A stretch of DNA of 64,000 nt from Brasenia schreberi (GCA_036023115.1 JAYKKT010000073.1:19143001-19207000), one strand, 5' to 3'. Shown: positions 37,470-51,708, counted from the first letter of the stretch. The notes: generated from the letters alone by a model not told the origin. Program-made: numbers and translations.

Positions 37470-38710
37470 TTGGTCGAGGTGGTCAAACATGAGCCAAATA
37501 AGATATACCTATATATATCTCTTAGCACATAAATCTAAGGCACTCAAAGTATTCAAAGAATATAAGCAAAAAGTTGAGAACCAACTAGAACATACAATCA
37601 AAGTCTTAAGATCTTACAGAGGTGGGGAGTATATCTCTTCAAAAATTTTAGAATTCAACAAAGATTTTGTTATTTCAAAACAAAATATAATGCCCATAAC
37701 ACCTCAACAAAATGGTGTAGCAGAAAGATATAATATGACCTTATTGAATATTACAAAGTCTATGTTAATAGATGCTTTTCTGTCAAGGGTATTTTAGGGA
37801 AAAGAGATAAATTCAACCGTGTATATACTAAACAAAGTTCCACGTAAGGTTCTATTCTCTATACCATATGAGATGTAGTTTGGAAGAAAAACAAACCTAA
37901 TTCATCTCAGGAGGTAGAGATTTGTCGCACATATAAAGATCCGTGATCAATGTAGAGATAAGTTAGACAATAGGTCCTTGAGATGTGTACTTATTGGATA
38001 TTCAAAAGGTTATAAAGGATATTAATTTTATCATAAGGACCATGAATTAATAGAAAGCAAGAATGTTGAATTCTTAGAGGACACTAAGAATGACATCCTT
38101 GAAAATGATGATTAATGTGTTGATGATCTAGTATATCTAGATCCATCATTATTTGAACTCATAAATAACGATGATCTTCATAAACAAACCAAAACTTTAA
38201 GTTAACATAAAAAACTTAGGATCACACCGTCCTACTTAAAGGATTATTATACTTACCTTATAGAAGAAGAGTGTAATTCAGTGGATTTAGATGAACGGAC
38301 TAATAACTTGACATATCATAGGCTATTGACTTATCTGAATCGTCAAATTGAGAAAATGCCATGGAAAGTTGAATCTATTTAGAAAAACCAAGTCTAAAAA
38401 TTGATTGATTTGCAAAATGAATGAAAGTCATAAGTTGTAAATGGGTTCTAAAAATAATATAAAGTCGATGAGTCTATCAACAAGTTTAAGGCGATATTGG
38501 TTATAAAGGGATTTTTGCGAAAGGGGGATACATTATGCTTAGACATATTTCCCTATTGTGAAATTTACATCTATAAAGATAATCCTGACAATCTTAGTAT
38601 ATTATGATTTGGATTTACATAAGTTAGATGTAAAGACTGCTTTTCTAAATAGAGATTTAGATGAAATCATATATTTGCAACAACCCGAAGAATACAGGTT
38701 GAAAAAAATC
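37470..38710 (+). mobile_element. Ty1/Copia integrase and RT remnant
   Basis: Integrase core segments YIYLLAHKSKALKVFKEYK, LRSYRGGEYISS and TPQQNGVAERYN are followed by a degraded YILNKVPRK..PYEM region. After a gap comes reverse transcriptase with KFTSIKIILTILVYYDLDLH and DVKTAFLNRDLDEIIYLQQP. Many stops interrupt it. RNase H and both LTRs are absent. The catalytic GGEY motif is still readable. Confidence 0.85.
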
Positions 38711-39040
38711 CTTTTAACTCTTATAAAACTACAACTCCAGCAACCAGAGAAAAAGAGCCTTTCTTTCCCTATTTTTTTGAATGCTTGTTATCCAAGGCCA
38801 AAAGTAACCATCCGATCACTTACATTAGTAGTAAGTGAGAGGTCCTTAAAATGGTTCGTCTTTGTTTCTGTTCAGGAAATATATAAACCATTCGTCTGGG
38901 AAGGCAATTTCTACCCGCCCTGCAGATATCAACTATCAACCATGCGGTGTTCTTAAATGGGATGCGTTCTAAAACAGAGCCCGTTTTGCTGTAGAATGAC
39001 CGAGATAGAGAAGACGCACAGGAAGGTAAACCAGTTCCCT

Positions 39041-39094
<54 letters not shown>
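39041..39094. repeat. (AT)n(AG)n compound microsatellite
   Basis: 25 bases of AT followed by 29 of AG. Confidence 0.95.
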
Positions 39095-39098
<4 letters not shown>

Positions 39099-39100
39099 AG

Positions 39101-39240
39101 TAAATAAGCACAACAATTGAAATTAAAAGTTAAAAAGTTAAAAAGTAATATAATGCTTTTTCTCTCTATATAAATAAGCACAACAATTGAAATTAAAATT
39201 TAAAAAGTTAAACAGTAATATAATGCTTTTTCTCTCTATA
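39101..39240. repeat. 70-bp direct tandem duplication
   Basis: 39101-39170 and 39171-39240 both begin taaataagcacaacaattg and end ctttttctctctata. They differ at only a few bases, so the duplication is recent. Confidence 0.9.
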
Positions 39241-41282
39241 TATATATGTTTATATGTTTTTGTTTGTTAATGTAAAATTTATGCACTTGTATATATACTA
39301 AATATATAGTTTATAGTGTGCAGAATCCTGGTAAAGTTTTACGTTGCATGCGTGAAGCTTAACGCAATACTTCTCTTTTATCCAAACTTGGGACTGATAA
39401 TACAACAAGATCCTGTAGAATCCATAGGTTATATGGTATTCTTTGTATATATATTTTATATAGTATAAATTATATGTTTTTGTATAAAATATATGAAATG
39501 GATTATTCTTTCAAAAAGTAAGTTTCGTAGGTTGAAGTGGAGCGAGACAAGGGCAAGATGGGTGATACTTGAGTTGGCGAGTGCATAATTTAATCACCAA
39601 GAACCACGGGATAGTTCAGGCTGGGATTTAATAAGAGGTCCCTAATGCAAGGTGGGTGCGGGTAGAGTAAAATCCCGCCCCACCCCGACTCGTTGCCATC
39701 CCTATGGCGAAGCCTCATCACATGCACGCCAAATCCCGGGAATCAAACTTGCCACGTTTGAGTAAACACACGCACACGCACACGGGGAATCGGACTCTCC
39801 ACCTGCGAGTGGGCGTCAGAGTACTCTAGGCTCTCCTGCTAAATTCTTGAGAAGTTGGGCGTAAGTTTTCCTTTTGCTCGCGACGCGCCAGCTTTTGCAA
39901 CTTGTACGTGTATGTGACAAACGTGAGCCAATAACGATAAGCAGAAGAAATATCTATTACGCAGTCCTTCTAGATAGCTGAAAGGAGGAAAATCCGCATT
40001 GCTTGCGGCTCGTAGTTCTCCCGAAGAACACGGGACCAGAAGTCCTGCGAATTCGATTAGTTTTCTGCCGATTTCCTTTATCTGAGTCAGATTTAGGGCA
40101 AAACTCTCGATCGACCACGTGAAATTTTTAGCCTGTTTGAAGTATTCGCAGTCAGATTCACGCCCTTTATCTCGTTGTTGGGGAAGAAATGACAAGAGAC
40201 TCGACCGACTTCTTCCGGGGTTTCCCTAAAGTCTCGACCGACTTTTGTGGGGGCTGTGAAATTTTTGTGGTTTAACGGAAGTAAGGCGTGGGCAAACTTG
40301 CTTTTCTGGTTAGGAGGTTTAGGGATCCAAGATCCACAACTTTTGGAGCAGGGGTTTGGGACCTACTTTACAAGCCTTTTCGTGATCTTTTTCTACAGAT
40401 TCTGAGGGAAAACATGGGTTCAGATTCCATAGTTGATATATTTGACGTCGGAGGCATAGATAGTGATATGTATCCGAACTACGAGGGCTTCAATGAGCCA
40501 TCAAACGTTGGGTATGCTAATTGCTTCTCCATTTCACTGCATATTACTCTTCAATTTCGTGCGTTTAGCTTGCTGATCCTAAATTAGATGTGTTCAATAT
40601 CAGTTTCCTCTCACCTTGAATAGATGCGATTGGGCCCTTGACACAAATGAAACGTAACTTAGATAAAATACTATTCTGTTGTATGGCTTATCCCAAGGTT
40701 GTATACAATACTGCCCCTTCTGCGCGAGGATTTGCTTATCCACTGATTACCCAAAAGGCATGGATGCGTGCAATTCAAACAATAAGTGACAGATCTAGTG
40801 TTTTATTTGTGAAATGTATGATCGAATGCAGCCTTGTAGCGTACTTATTTAGCATTATCAGTTCATGTGGGTATCAATTAATGCATATTTTTCATGAACT
40901 TAAGTTGCTTGAGTGCTTAAATCCAGATAGTGGCTTTCATTTTTGGTGTCCTAACACATGCTACCTGTGTTGCTACTTACTCATAACAGAGTGAAGTTTG
41001 AAGATTCTTTGGGAGGAGCATCATGTTCAGGCTCTAAGAAAAGGCGATACTCCAATTTACATGTTTGATCATGGTACCTTACTATTTTGCGTTAGCAGTG
41101 GATTTTGTCTTTCGATTAGTGTCATGAGATTAGGTGGTGTTTCTCTTTTATTGTTGGCATTGCTTGTTATAATCATTGTCCTTCAGGATTGTCAATGAAA
41201 TATCCTGTGTGTTTAACTTACGAATTAGCTTTTCCAGCTTGCTAAGTTTTTCATGCATGGTAAAGTAAATCAGGCCTTGCTC

Positions 41283-41445
41283 CAATAGGGGTTAGCCTAG
41301 TGGAAGGGCCTCTGACCGCTCAATGGGCATTCAGGGGGTCAACTGCCATGGCTCTACCTACCTGTGCTTGATGCTAACCATAGGTCCTGGAAGCTGTGGT
41401 ATGGGTAGGTGCTCGTACTGATGTATGATATACCAACTTCAAAAA
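41283..41445 (+). mobile_element. tRNA-derived SINE candidate in pseudogene intron
   Basis: Box-A-like ttagcctagtgg (41292-41303) and box-B-like gggtcaactgcc about 45 nt later. It is followed directly by an (AT)n tract at 41451. The family is not identified. Confidence 0.45.
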
Positions 41446-41447
41446 AT

Positions 41448-41450
<3 letters not shown>

Positions 41451-41504
<54 letters not shown>
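41451..41504. repeat. (AT)n microsatellite
   Basis: A pure AT run of 54 bases in the bHLH pseudogene intron. Confidence 0.95.
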
Positions 41505-41506
<2 letters not shown>

Positions 41507-42356
41507 CTGCAAGAAAATTTCAGGTTCATTAATCTATTTATTAAAACATAAATCAATGTAAAGGAAAGCGTTAAAAATAGTACTAGAGTGCTTTGTCATG
41601 TCCATCACGGTAGTTGTGCCTGCATGAGCGTTGTCTCAATGTCTGATAGGACACTGCCTAGGTGAGGTGTTCGTGAGGTAGCCTGAGGTGTGGATCCTCG
41701 CCTCAGAGTTTTAGTGGTTCCAAGTTATAAGTACAAAAAAGTAGGGATTCTGTACTTAAATTTGGTTACATTTTCTTCGTGGTGTAAATGAGGGTCTCAC
41801 TATCATTGGACTTGGAGATTATCAACATTGTTTTTCATTTTTTCATCAGAGGTTTGTGCATAATCTAGTTCCATGATCACAAATTCACGTGGGACTTCTA
41901 CTGACCACTGAATTTAGTATTGACTTTTTTTTATGGTCGTCTGTGGTTAAGATTGTAGGACTCTGTCTGCCTATCTTGTCCAACTATCTTGTTTTTCTGA
42001 TTTTGAACGTTAATCTTTTTTGCAACAGAGGAAGGATGATAACTGTGACTATGGTTGCTCTATTTCCCTGTTTGCTTTTGAGTTTCGCCTATTTGGAGAT
42101 TGCAATTGGACAATGGACTACTTTTTAGTTTTTACTCCCTTCTGAAGGGAACTTTTCATCTGCAAGCCATTGAGATTGTTCACTGAATCATCTCTCTCGT
42201 GTTTTATGGTGCGATGTTGTACAGTCGGTGCAGATGCTGTAAGTCTCTGACAGATGGGTTCTGAAAAATGTATTAGAGTTAGGGATGAATTATACAGCAG
42301 GCCTGGATCTAAAGCTTGCCGCGGGAAAATGCGGATGGATAGGTTGAATGACAGGC

Positions 42357-42489
<133 letters not shown>

Positions 42490-44788
42490 GTACATGTGGG
42501 GAATTCTGTCATATTTATTCTGTAAGAAACAGCAGTGTCTTGCTTTTGATATGCGTGAGATGTCTATTTTTGAATTCACAACTTCACATAGATTTTCTCA
42601 ACTATCAGGCACTTGATATATTTTGTGACCATTGTCATGAGAGTTGGCCCAAGGGTATCTTAATGGAAGTCAGACCATTTCAGTAGCTTGCGTACCATTT
42701 TCTGCCTTGTTTTCCATTTGCTGCTCAGATTTTGGCATACTTGTTCGTTCATCCAAGTTTCAAATATGTGCGCTATCAAAATTTTGACGAAAGGAGGCTC
42801 AAATCTTTGAGTCATACTTTTAATTTCCTGCTCTCTTTTTTGTCATGTTGATTTTCTGATTCATCTGATTCATCATCTATGTAGGTTTGTGGAGTTGGGT
42901 TCAATCCTTGACCCTGGAGGGTCTGTCAAAGTTGACAAAACTAGTATCTTAATTGATGCTGCTCTAACCTTGACTCAATGGTAAAGTGAAGCAGAGAAGT
43001 TGAAGTATGCAAACGAGAAACTTCAGGAAACGATCAAAGATCTTAAGGTCTTCTGTTAACCTCTTCCCCTTTTCTCAAATCTAAGCTGACTATAGTGTAG
43101 TGTGCTTATTTTAATTTGGGTTTGGAGAAACCATCGTTGATTGCTATATCTTCACCAGTTTAAAATCCAAAATCTTTGTTGGTGGCATAAGTGTCTCAAC
43201 TTTTGAGTTCTACGCCTTGAGAAGTAATCCGCAATGAGTTCTGGTCATGGTTGGTTCGATGCTTTCGGTGAAATTGTATTAAGTTCCAGAATGACGTCCA
43301 TCTTTCATTTGTGTTGGATATAATAGTACGAAATGTTTAGATCATGTAAGTCGTGCACCAGCCAGGGTGATGGGTTGTAGGCACCTTCCTACTATCATCC
43401 ACATTTGCAATCTTGATGATCGATGTTCCTTCTGCATTCACCTTTAGCCAGTGGTGAGATCTCTTTATTGTGCACTATCTTCAATGGTGAACTTCTCAGA
43501 AGTGCTTAAATCGGATGATTTCAGGCAGTGAAAAATGAACCCTGAGAGGAAAAAATCAAGTTGAAAGCAGAAAAAGAAAAGTTAGAGCAACAAATAAGTT
43601 CGATTGACATGGCTGCCGCTGGATATATGCCACACCCAGCTGCCCTTCATGGAGCGGCTGCTGCAGCATTCACTGCCCAAACCTCCGGAGCTGGGAGCAA
43701 AGCCATGCCATTTGCTGGATACCATGGAATGGCTATGTGGAGGTACATGCGCCCAGCTCACACTGACACTTCCCAAGACCCCAAGTTGCGTCCACCTGCT
43801 GCTTGGTTCACAAAGGTATGAATTCATACCACTGAATGCTAACCTGTCATCATAGTACCCGGCGTTTTCATTTTAATTTTTCTGATGTGAATGACAGATC
43901 TTTTCTCACATTTCTAAGATACCTTCTGTTTTTCACCTCCTTTATTGGCTTCATCCTGATAAGACAGAAATTTCTGTAACTTGGTCTCTGCGCTGTGCTA
44001 TTGACTGTAAGAATGCATTTCCTGGTGCTTATCCACCCGTGTTGGCAACCCACGTTGGAAATCGACAGAGCAGCAAAAGGATGGTATTTCAGGCCAAACT
44101 TGGGGTTGTATTATTGTTTGATAACTAAGGGGATTTGAAGAAACCCTGCATCAATCACATGCTTATAACATTGCCGGTACCAATATTAATCTGCTTGAAC
44201 CTCCGTAGTTGTGGTTGACGTCTTGTTTAAGATCACGAGCTGTGGGGATGACAAGACTTGAAACGCTCACTTCCGTGGCATGGCAAAACCAGAATCTCTC
44301 ATGCATGACTGACTGATTCTACTGTAGGAGCCCAGTCCTAACAACCCTTCTAAAAGGTGGTTCAACATGGGTACCGTTTGTACTGATATGAATACAAAGA
44401 AAAGACGCCAGGGATGGCAGAGCAATTACTTTGAATGGGTCATCTTGGTGTCCCAACTCCGTGGCATTGAATTCATCTCTCCAATGAAACGTATCGTGGA
44501 ACTAGATTGCTGAAAATGAAGTAAAATACGATATACACCCCCCAAGTAAAAGATACAGGCAATACACACATTCACGTACGCCCATACACACATTTACATA
44601 AATACATATTTTACTGAATGAGTGAGTGAATCGACAATAATAGGGGACTGACGCCTTGTCGTTTCTGATTTCAGATCATCGTTTTAAGTCAGAGGAATTG
44701 GATCCATGACCTGTTTGAACTATGAATATCCCATCCCCACACCAATATTAGCACGGAATGGTCTATGAATCAAAACAAGACAACTTTT

Positions 44789-44980
44789 TCAAGATGGATG
44801 TGGATCTGGAGCAACCATCTTGATCTGCCATCCATCACCCCAATCTATCACATCCAAAACAAGCTTCATTATATTGGGTTCTTTGATGTAATAAGTCTTT
44901 TCCAAGGCAATGTCATTTAACCACTGAATCTGAAGAGGATGTTGAACGGCTTCCACATCTTGGATATAATAACTCCAAAA
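44789..44980 (-). other. Unidentified open 63-codon block (possible terminal exon)
   Basis: On the - strand, a clean acceptor (ctttcag) is followed by a frame starting FWSYYIQDVEAVQHP, continuing IQWLNDIALEKTYYIKEP and DWGDGWQIKMVAPDPHPS, and ending in TGA. The residue composition (Trp, Asp, Glu, Tyr) looks like real protein. The same frame extends upstream past one TAA, so this may be a terminal exon or a decayed coding remnant. I do not recognise the family. It lies downstream of TAF15 on the same strand. Confidence 0.35.
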
Positions 44981-45471
44981 CTGAAAGCTACGTTAAGTAG
45001 CTTGCAACCAAAAAGACTCAAACATAACGATCATTTGGCTTGTGCCATTCATCAAAATCCAGCACGAGTAATGGTGAGAAGAACAAGAAAAGAGGGGTAA
45101 GAAAATGTCCACCTAATAGATATCATCCAGACTGACAAAGCCAACCGAAGAGCTGAGCACCCATCTACTGTGATATGACTTGCATGCTCTCCACAAAGTA
45201 TAAGCTAGCACATCAAAACCCACCAAGCAAAATGTCAGGACGGCTTTCTTATGCAATTCTCTGTATAGGAGAAAATTCACAAATATTTTAGCGGCAACTC
45301 CTCTCCCTTCCCATCCCTCAAACAACAAATTCACCAGGAAACATGAAATATCAGAATGGCCAGAAGACACAACTCACCCACTGAAAGTTGAATAGTTATC
45401 CAGCAACCTGGGATTGGAACTAAATGTGGAGATTGGAGACTACATCACTCACACCAACAAGATCAACAGCT

Positions 45472-48400
45472 TCACCAATAGCGATCCCTTTCTCTACCAC
45501 TTTTTCCATGTTCATAATCTCGGTCTCTTCCACAGTCATGATCCCTCTCTCTATCCCTTCCTCTGTCCTCAAGGTCCCGGTCTCTCTCATGGCTGCGGCT
45601 CCTCTTGTGGTCCTCATAATCATAACCATAACCATCCCTTTCCCTGCTTTTGCTGCTGATCCTCTCACTGTGGTCTTTACCTCTATCTTTGCTTCTCTCT
45701 CCATCTCTTTCAATCATGCCTGGACAATCAGGACGGCAAGATAAACCACCATAAGGAATGCAAACTTCAATCTGGAAAAATACTGGATACCTAATCAAAG
45801 TTGCAACCAGAAGAAGGTGAACTGAGAAATTCCTTGATGGCATGTGACATTGTTTCTCATAAATAATTTTGAGTTTACTAGTTAGAAATCCCAGCCTGCA
45901 TTTATTTTCAGTATGTTTTCCAACAATTAACAATTTCATTTGAAATGTTGAATTGCCATAGACGAAGATGTGTACCTTTTCAAATGTCAATCATCTTAAA
46001 ACTGTAGTTTTCCCAGAATGGTCCTTTTCTTTTATAAAGCAATCCATTGGTAGAATTATTTTAAGGCAAAACGAAAATTGTACTAACTGCATTTACCAAA
46101 AGACCAGTATAAACTGCTAGTCGTTGAGAATAATTAACTGCTGAATGTGCTTGTGGTGAGCTGAGAGTAGTCACGTGATCTAGTGATCATTTCAGCAGAT
46201 GCTATATGACGGTTTACTTTTGTTCTCAATGTTTTTTTCCTTTTATTTCCGTAAGGCATCTCATCACGATACCTCTCACTAATATTGCTTAGAAATGAAT
46301 AGTTGAAAACCATGCAATGCATGCTGGCTACAAAGCTCAAATTCGTGTTTGCATACCAAGTTCCTCAACCTCCCACCCTGACCTCCCAGAGCCTGGCAAT
46401 AATTGTGCAGTCTCTGCTTGTGCTTTGGCGCGAAACTTCTTTTTAAGATTTCCAAACTCGTCGTACATTTCACCATCATCCTGAACAGAAAAGATTGTTT
46501 AATGTTATGAAGTTATGAACGCATCAGATACACTGTACAAACATGTTAAGTAGGAAGAAATCGTACTTCTTCAGCTTCTTTACGCCTCCGTTTTGTTTCT
46601 TCAAGCTCTTCTTCATCTAGCTCTTTATAACCTCCTCCACGTCCCCCTCTGAGGGTAAAAAAATATTCAAGTCATTAGAGCATTAGAATGAACTAATGAA
46701 AGCATATCCGAACTTTTACTGCAGGGGATCTGTTTTTAGCTCCAACAATTGTTGATGTTTAGCAAGACCTATGATGCAATAAGACCAAAAGAAAAAAAAT
46801 AGAACACCTAACCAAAACTTAAAACTCCTATGACTGTGACAATATTAGATCTGGGCGCAACTCTTTTAAACTTTCTTTTGTGGACCACTACGTTGACAGA
46901 CAAATAGTTGATCACTCACGGTCAGAAACCTTTTCTTGTGAATAATCCAAATGAATTACCACCTGACTCTACGATTTATTCGATCTAACCACTCAGAATG
47001 CTCTATACGAAAATAAGAGAAAAAGATATAGATGCTACAAAGACTATTGCAAATAATGGAGGTTTTTTTTCCATGTGCTAAAGTCCTGATGTTTAAACTC
47101 CGCCTATGTAAGGAATCACCCTTGCATGGCTGGTCCCAAGCCCGGAAAAAGGAGGAGGGTTGTGTTAGGCTTCCGACAGCTAGCGTAAAACTTTATCGGA
47201 CTTAACATGGATTCTACAAAAAAAAAACAAAGAATCCATGTAGCTGACCCCGTATGGGAAAAGGCTTAGTTGGAGTTGGAGTTGGAGTTGGAGTTGGAGA
47301 GCTAAAGTTCTGATGTTTCCACCACCAACCATAAATTGTAAAAATGTATCACCATGCATTATAGGACCCAGAATATAACATGGATTGACTCAATTTGCAA
47401 ATTACATTTATCCTAGAAATATGAAATTACAACATGATCGAGGTATTCATAATCAGTCCTTTTACACAGACTATGGATAACACGTTCGTATCCATGCACA
47501 TATCAATCACCAAAATATGACAAACTAACTGATTTACACAGGTGACCACTTGCGATCTAACCATTTCTTCTGTTTTTGGTTTTCAGAGAGCAGGAAGAAT
47601 AAGATGTTCATGCTATAAAAGTTGTGCTACGAACTCTCACCTGACACTTCCTTCACTAAGGCCGGGCTTATTGGTGTTACAGATATTGCATTTATTACGT
47701 TTTGCCCAATTGATATTTCCACACCTGAAGAAAGCAATTTGATATACAAAAGAAGGTATTTAGCAACCAATAATCAACATTTCCAGCAAGTGGAGAAACA
47801 AATAGGATTTGATGGATATAACAAGGCCATACCATGAGAAATGTGAAGATTGACAAATATCAGAAGTGGAAAGAGGTTCGCAATTAATACAATCACCTCC
47901 ATGTAATCATTTCATACAAAAGCAAGCAGGTAACTGCACTAGAATTATACAACTTTCAAGATTTCATTGATAAGTTGAAATTTTCATGAAGGCAATAATG
48001 GAACAAAGGACAGCAAGAAAACATAAGAATTTCGATTGCAAATACGACCGCTGGTTATGTATGTAGAAATCTTAAAGCACAAGCATTACCAATCAAAGTC
48101 AGTTTCTTCAGGAACACGAACTGTTCGTAACATTTTCACCAAAAGAATGCCAACTTAACAGCTTTTGGTTACAGAGAACAGATAAAGATGGCTTCAAGAC
48201 CCACGAGGAGCAAGCATACTTGAACCCTTAAATCGTATAGAGGGAAAAGAAAGACTTACATGGGACAAGGCCAATCATTTGGACCAAAAAGTCCAGTAGG
48301 ACCACCAACAGGACAACCACGGGCACCTAAATCATTGGCAGCCCGGCCCCTCCCACGACCACCACCTCCAGCACTTGACCCAGAGCTACCAGCAGGACGT

Positions 48401-49154
48401 GCAGTTCCACAACGATTACAAACACCACGAAATGCAAAGTTTACATTGCCACAGCTGCTTAGAGTAGGAATTATAAGACAATGAGCACATACATTAAAAT
48501 TTCATACATAAAACCTATGAACGCTTAAACAAGTAGAATATTTTAGAAGTCAAAGAAAGAGCTGCTTGCCAATATCACATTGCAGACCTTGTATTTGGGC
48601 ACAACCAATCCCCATCTTGTTGCCATGCCTTTGTTGGTGCATCACCTTGTCCTCTACCTCTTCCTGCTCCAGCATTTGCATCTGTACCGTCCTCCCCTAT
48701 TTGACCACCCACACCATTCATACCTAGGCCCGTATCTTTGTTCTTTGACTCAGCTATGAATACACCAATTCTGCTCCCATGAAAATCTTTGTTGTGGAAC
48801 CATTCAAGAGCTGCCAATGCTGCGTATGGGTCCTCGTATGTCACAGTTGCATCACCTTTTGGCTCATTAGTCACTTTATCCCTGTACAACCAGATCTTGG
48901 GGCGACCTGTCCTTTTGTCCTTCTTCAAGATTTTAAGCATTGAAAGAGAAAGACAACAGTGTTTATAGATTTGTCAATAACATTGATAACACTTCCATAA
49001 ATAGTTGTGGTTTGTAAACAGACGGTATGCTTACCTTCAACATGCCAATTGTGCCAAAGAACTCTGCTAGCATGTTTTCATCTGTTCCAGGTGGTAAGTC
49101 ACAAATGTAAACTGAACCTGTTGAGGGGGCCCCTTTTCCCAAATGGCTTGCCAT
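45472..49154 (-). CDS. TAF15: TAF15: TFIID subunit 15, RRM and two RanBP2 zinc fingers
   Basis: There are seven coding exons on the - strand: 49154-49035, 48922-48588, 48454-48260, 47724-47641, 46648-46567, 46480-46357 and 45719-45472. All junctions are GT-AG and the phases are consistent, giving 395 residues (Arabidopsis TAF15 is about 370). The RRM spans about residues 13-97 (GSVYICDLPPGTDENML, EPKGDATVTYEDPYAA). RanBP2-type fingers are at about 147-168 (DWLCPNTSCGNVNF..CNRC) and 213-235 (DWPCPMCGNINWAKRNKC). A GRGRG linker separates them. The C-terminus is rich in RD/RE/RS dipeptides and ends GRERDRYW. The protein is a nuclear FET-like factor linking transcription and RNA processing. The start is MASHLGKG, as in orthologues. 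A strong donor (gc/gtgagt) at about 50762 suggests a 5'-UTR intron of about 1.6 kb. Intron 4 contains a SINE-like insertion. Confidence 0.95.
47095..47300 (+). mobile_element. SINE-like element with RTE 3' end and TSD
   Basis: 206 bp, inserted antisense to TAF15 in its intron 4. Flanks gctaaagtcctgatgttt (47077-47094) and gctaaagttctgatgttt (47301-47318) form an 18-bp target duplication with one mismatch. The 5' module matches 28611-28817. The RTE-derived part is shortened, and the tail is a hexamer repeat (gttgga)n instead of gtt. Confidence 0.88.
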
Positions 49155-50762
49155 GTCTGTCACTTGAGACTCATGAAACTTGAGAAGAACACGTTGAAAG
49201 GAATTGGGCAGGATAACATACAGAGCTGCCACTTAAATAACCCCAGCGTACTAATCTGGCAAAATGGAATAAGTCAAGTTCTAAGTGTTAGACACATTAA
49301 GCATTACCCCTACATACACTATCCAACACTTCAAATTTCACGGCTACTCTTTAAGAAACTTCTTTAGACGCTTTTATGCATAAGCACAAGCAAGCATGGA
49401 ATGAGAATGTGCTCAGTAACATGGATTGATATGGAACCCTCCACAGCCGCTTCACTATCAAATCAGTTTCCTGTTTCTAACATCTAATTTACTATCTTTT
49501 TAGGGCTAAGTTTCATTATTGCTGTTTACAAACATAAATCCTTGCTTTGCTTCCTGGGTTCCTTTCCGGAGTGTTTACACTGGCTAAAAGGCATTTTGAG
49601 GGCGCAGTCTCATGTCTAAGGCCCTGCATGTAGAAGGTTCATTGACGACTCAGTTATCTTATTGTTGATAAAAGGCAATTGCCTTTTGCAGTTACTAGAG
49701 TCCTAGACTCGATTGATTCCTTTGGGATTTCAAGGTGCAGGACATTCTGCTAAAATTCGTAGTGTGGAACCATGAGATGTCTTTAGAATCGTCCATCCTC
49801 TAATGCACAATCACAAGAAACTATGCTAATTTTCAACAACAAACGTTCAAACAAAACCAAAACCATCTGGAAATTACCATGTCATGCACAAAAGTGTGAC
49901 AGTCTTAACCGGAACAATGAGGAGCCGTCATGAGTATCCGTGGACTAATCTATTGCCTTAGAAAACATGAACACCAATACTATTCCTGAAATCTTGAGTT
50001 TACCTCTCAATATGATTAAGCCCAACATAACTTAAAGAAGAATTATCATAACGTTACACGATATCAGACATAGAAGAGAATGCATCTTGAAAACAAAGCA
50101 GTTTCTTATGCGGTAATGAAACGCACGATCCCTGATGCTTTTGTCCCCAAGTTTTTCTTCTGATTCTATGGGCTCCTGGTCTGCATTCGGAACAATCCTC
50201 GAATTTCTAGTGCAAAGGACAACAATTGAAGCAAAACAATACAAGGAACGCGTTGCACGCGACAACGGGCCCCTGAAACACAATTCCTATCTGGAGCAAG
50301 CCCTAAGCTTCCTGGCCAGTTGCGTGCATAAAACCAAACAACTACAGAGATTACGAATTCTAGCAACAATGGTTTCTAAGTTGCCCGAACCCCCACCTCA
50401 ATCAAGCTTTTAGCTTCCTTGTTACGATATATACTACAGACCACGGAAAAGAAACAAAAATTATTAAAACTTATCGACTCTTATGAGATACAGACTAGCA
50501 ATATCGTTCGATGCCTGTTATAAGAATCCCAAAGAAATCCATTGCCGATACCCCAATTTACCACACAGAAAAAACATAGACTGAAAAAACCATCAAGGGA
50601 GCCACAAAAATCAAAATACAAACCCAAAAAGGTTAAACCTAAAGATATTGTCCCTAGAATCAAAATAAGCGCTCACGCCGTCAAAAGGAAACCTAATTTC
50701 CCCACACGGATACTTTACCGGGAAAAGTAAGTGCAGAGAGGGAAGAAAGAGTGGAACTCACG

Positions 50763-50973
50763 CAAATAATGGAGATATGAAATCAAACGCGGACGAATGG
50801 AGCAGCGACGGAGACTAGCGGGGATGACAGAGTCGTTTAATATTTTGTTAACTCGAGCGATCTGGGGAGGAAGATATCGGATTTGCTAAATCGTGCCACA
50901 GAGGAAGAGAAATGACAACGCCGCCCGCAGTCGGACGTCCAAATTTGCTGGAAAAGATCGGATTTGACTAATG
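50763..50973 (-). promoter_or_regulatory. Probable TAF15 leader and promoter region
   Basis: On the - strand the sequence before the donor at about 50762 is pyrimidine-rich and GC-richer than its surroundings, as expected for a plant 5' UTR. No TATA box was identified with confidence. Confidence 0.35.
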
Positions 50974-51030
50974 ACAACAACAACTAACCCTTTTCCCATA
51001 CTAGACGGAATCGGCTATATAGACCTATGT
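50974..51030 (-). mobile_element. RTE-type LINE 3'-end fragment
   Basis: Starts acaacaacaactaaccctt and continues tcccatactagacgg for about 55 bases before diverging. It lies just upstream of the putative TAF15 leader. Confidence 0.7.
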
Positions 51031-51355
51031 CATTGATCGTGTTCGATTCATTGTTTGAATTCCATATTCTAGCTATTCATTGTGATTTGTGAGTGTTTTT
51101 CTATCCTAAGTAGCTTGGTCAATAAAGCAAAACTATATGAATTTTAGCTTCAGTTGGCCAGTGATGTCCTATTGGTTTTTGTTGATTATTACTAATTAAT
51201 AAAAAAAGTGTGTTTCTAAAGTAATTATGACATATAGTAAATTGTTCATGTTTTCTGCATTCCAGGATGCATTGCTTCAGAAACTTCTTAACAGTAACTT
51301 CTTATCAGATCAAGAGAGGTTAGAATATGTTACTTTCAGGGTCTCAGCAGCCAGC

Positions 51356-51356
51356 A

Positions 51357-51410
<54 letters not shown>
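51356..51410. repeat. (CT)n(CA)n microsatellite
   Basis: CT with one TTT interruption, followed by CA. Confidence 0.9.
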
Positions 51411-51708
51411 TCTATTTTATATTTTTATTATTATATTAATTATATTAATGAAGTTTCATCTTGTGAAGATTCTGAAATGCAAGATCCTGTTGGCCGTCTA
51501 TGATATTTTCTTTAACTAAAATCTGTTTTTAAATGAATCCTTATCTCCAATAGTGAATTTACCAATGCTTGGTTGGTTCAAGTGGTTCAACACTTGTTCC
51601 CCTTAAAACAAGTTTTGAGTTATCTGCAAACAACACAAGCACTGCTAATTTGTGGAGAAATGTATCTAATTTTTGTTTAAGCTCTCTACACTGGCAGCCC
51701 CATCGCCC

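Larger units (their letters stand above)
38711..40413. other. Intergenic with microsatellites
   Basis: No gene is supported. It contains an (AT)n(AG)n tract and a 70-bp direct duplication, listed separately. The last 250 bases precede the bHLH pseudogene and have two nearby cgaccgact motifs (40202-40211 and 40235-40244). Confidence 0.35.
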
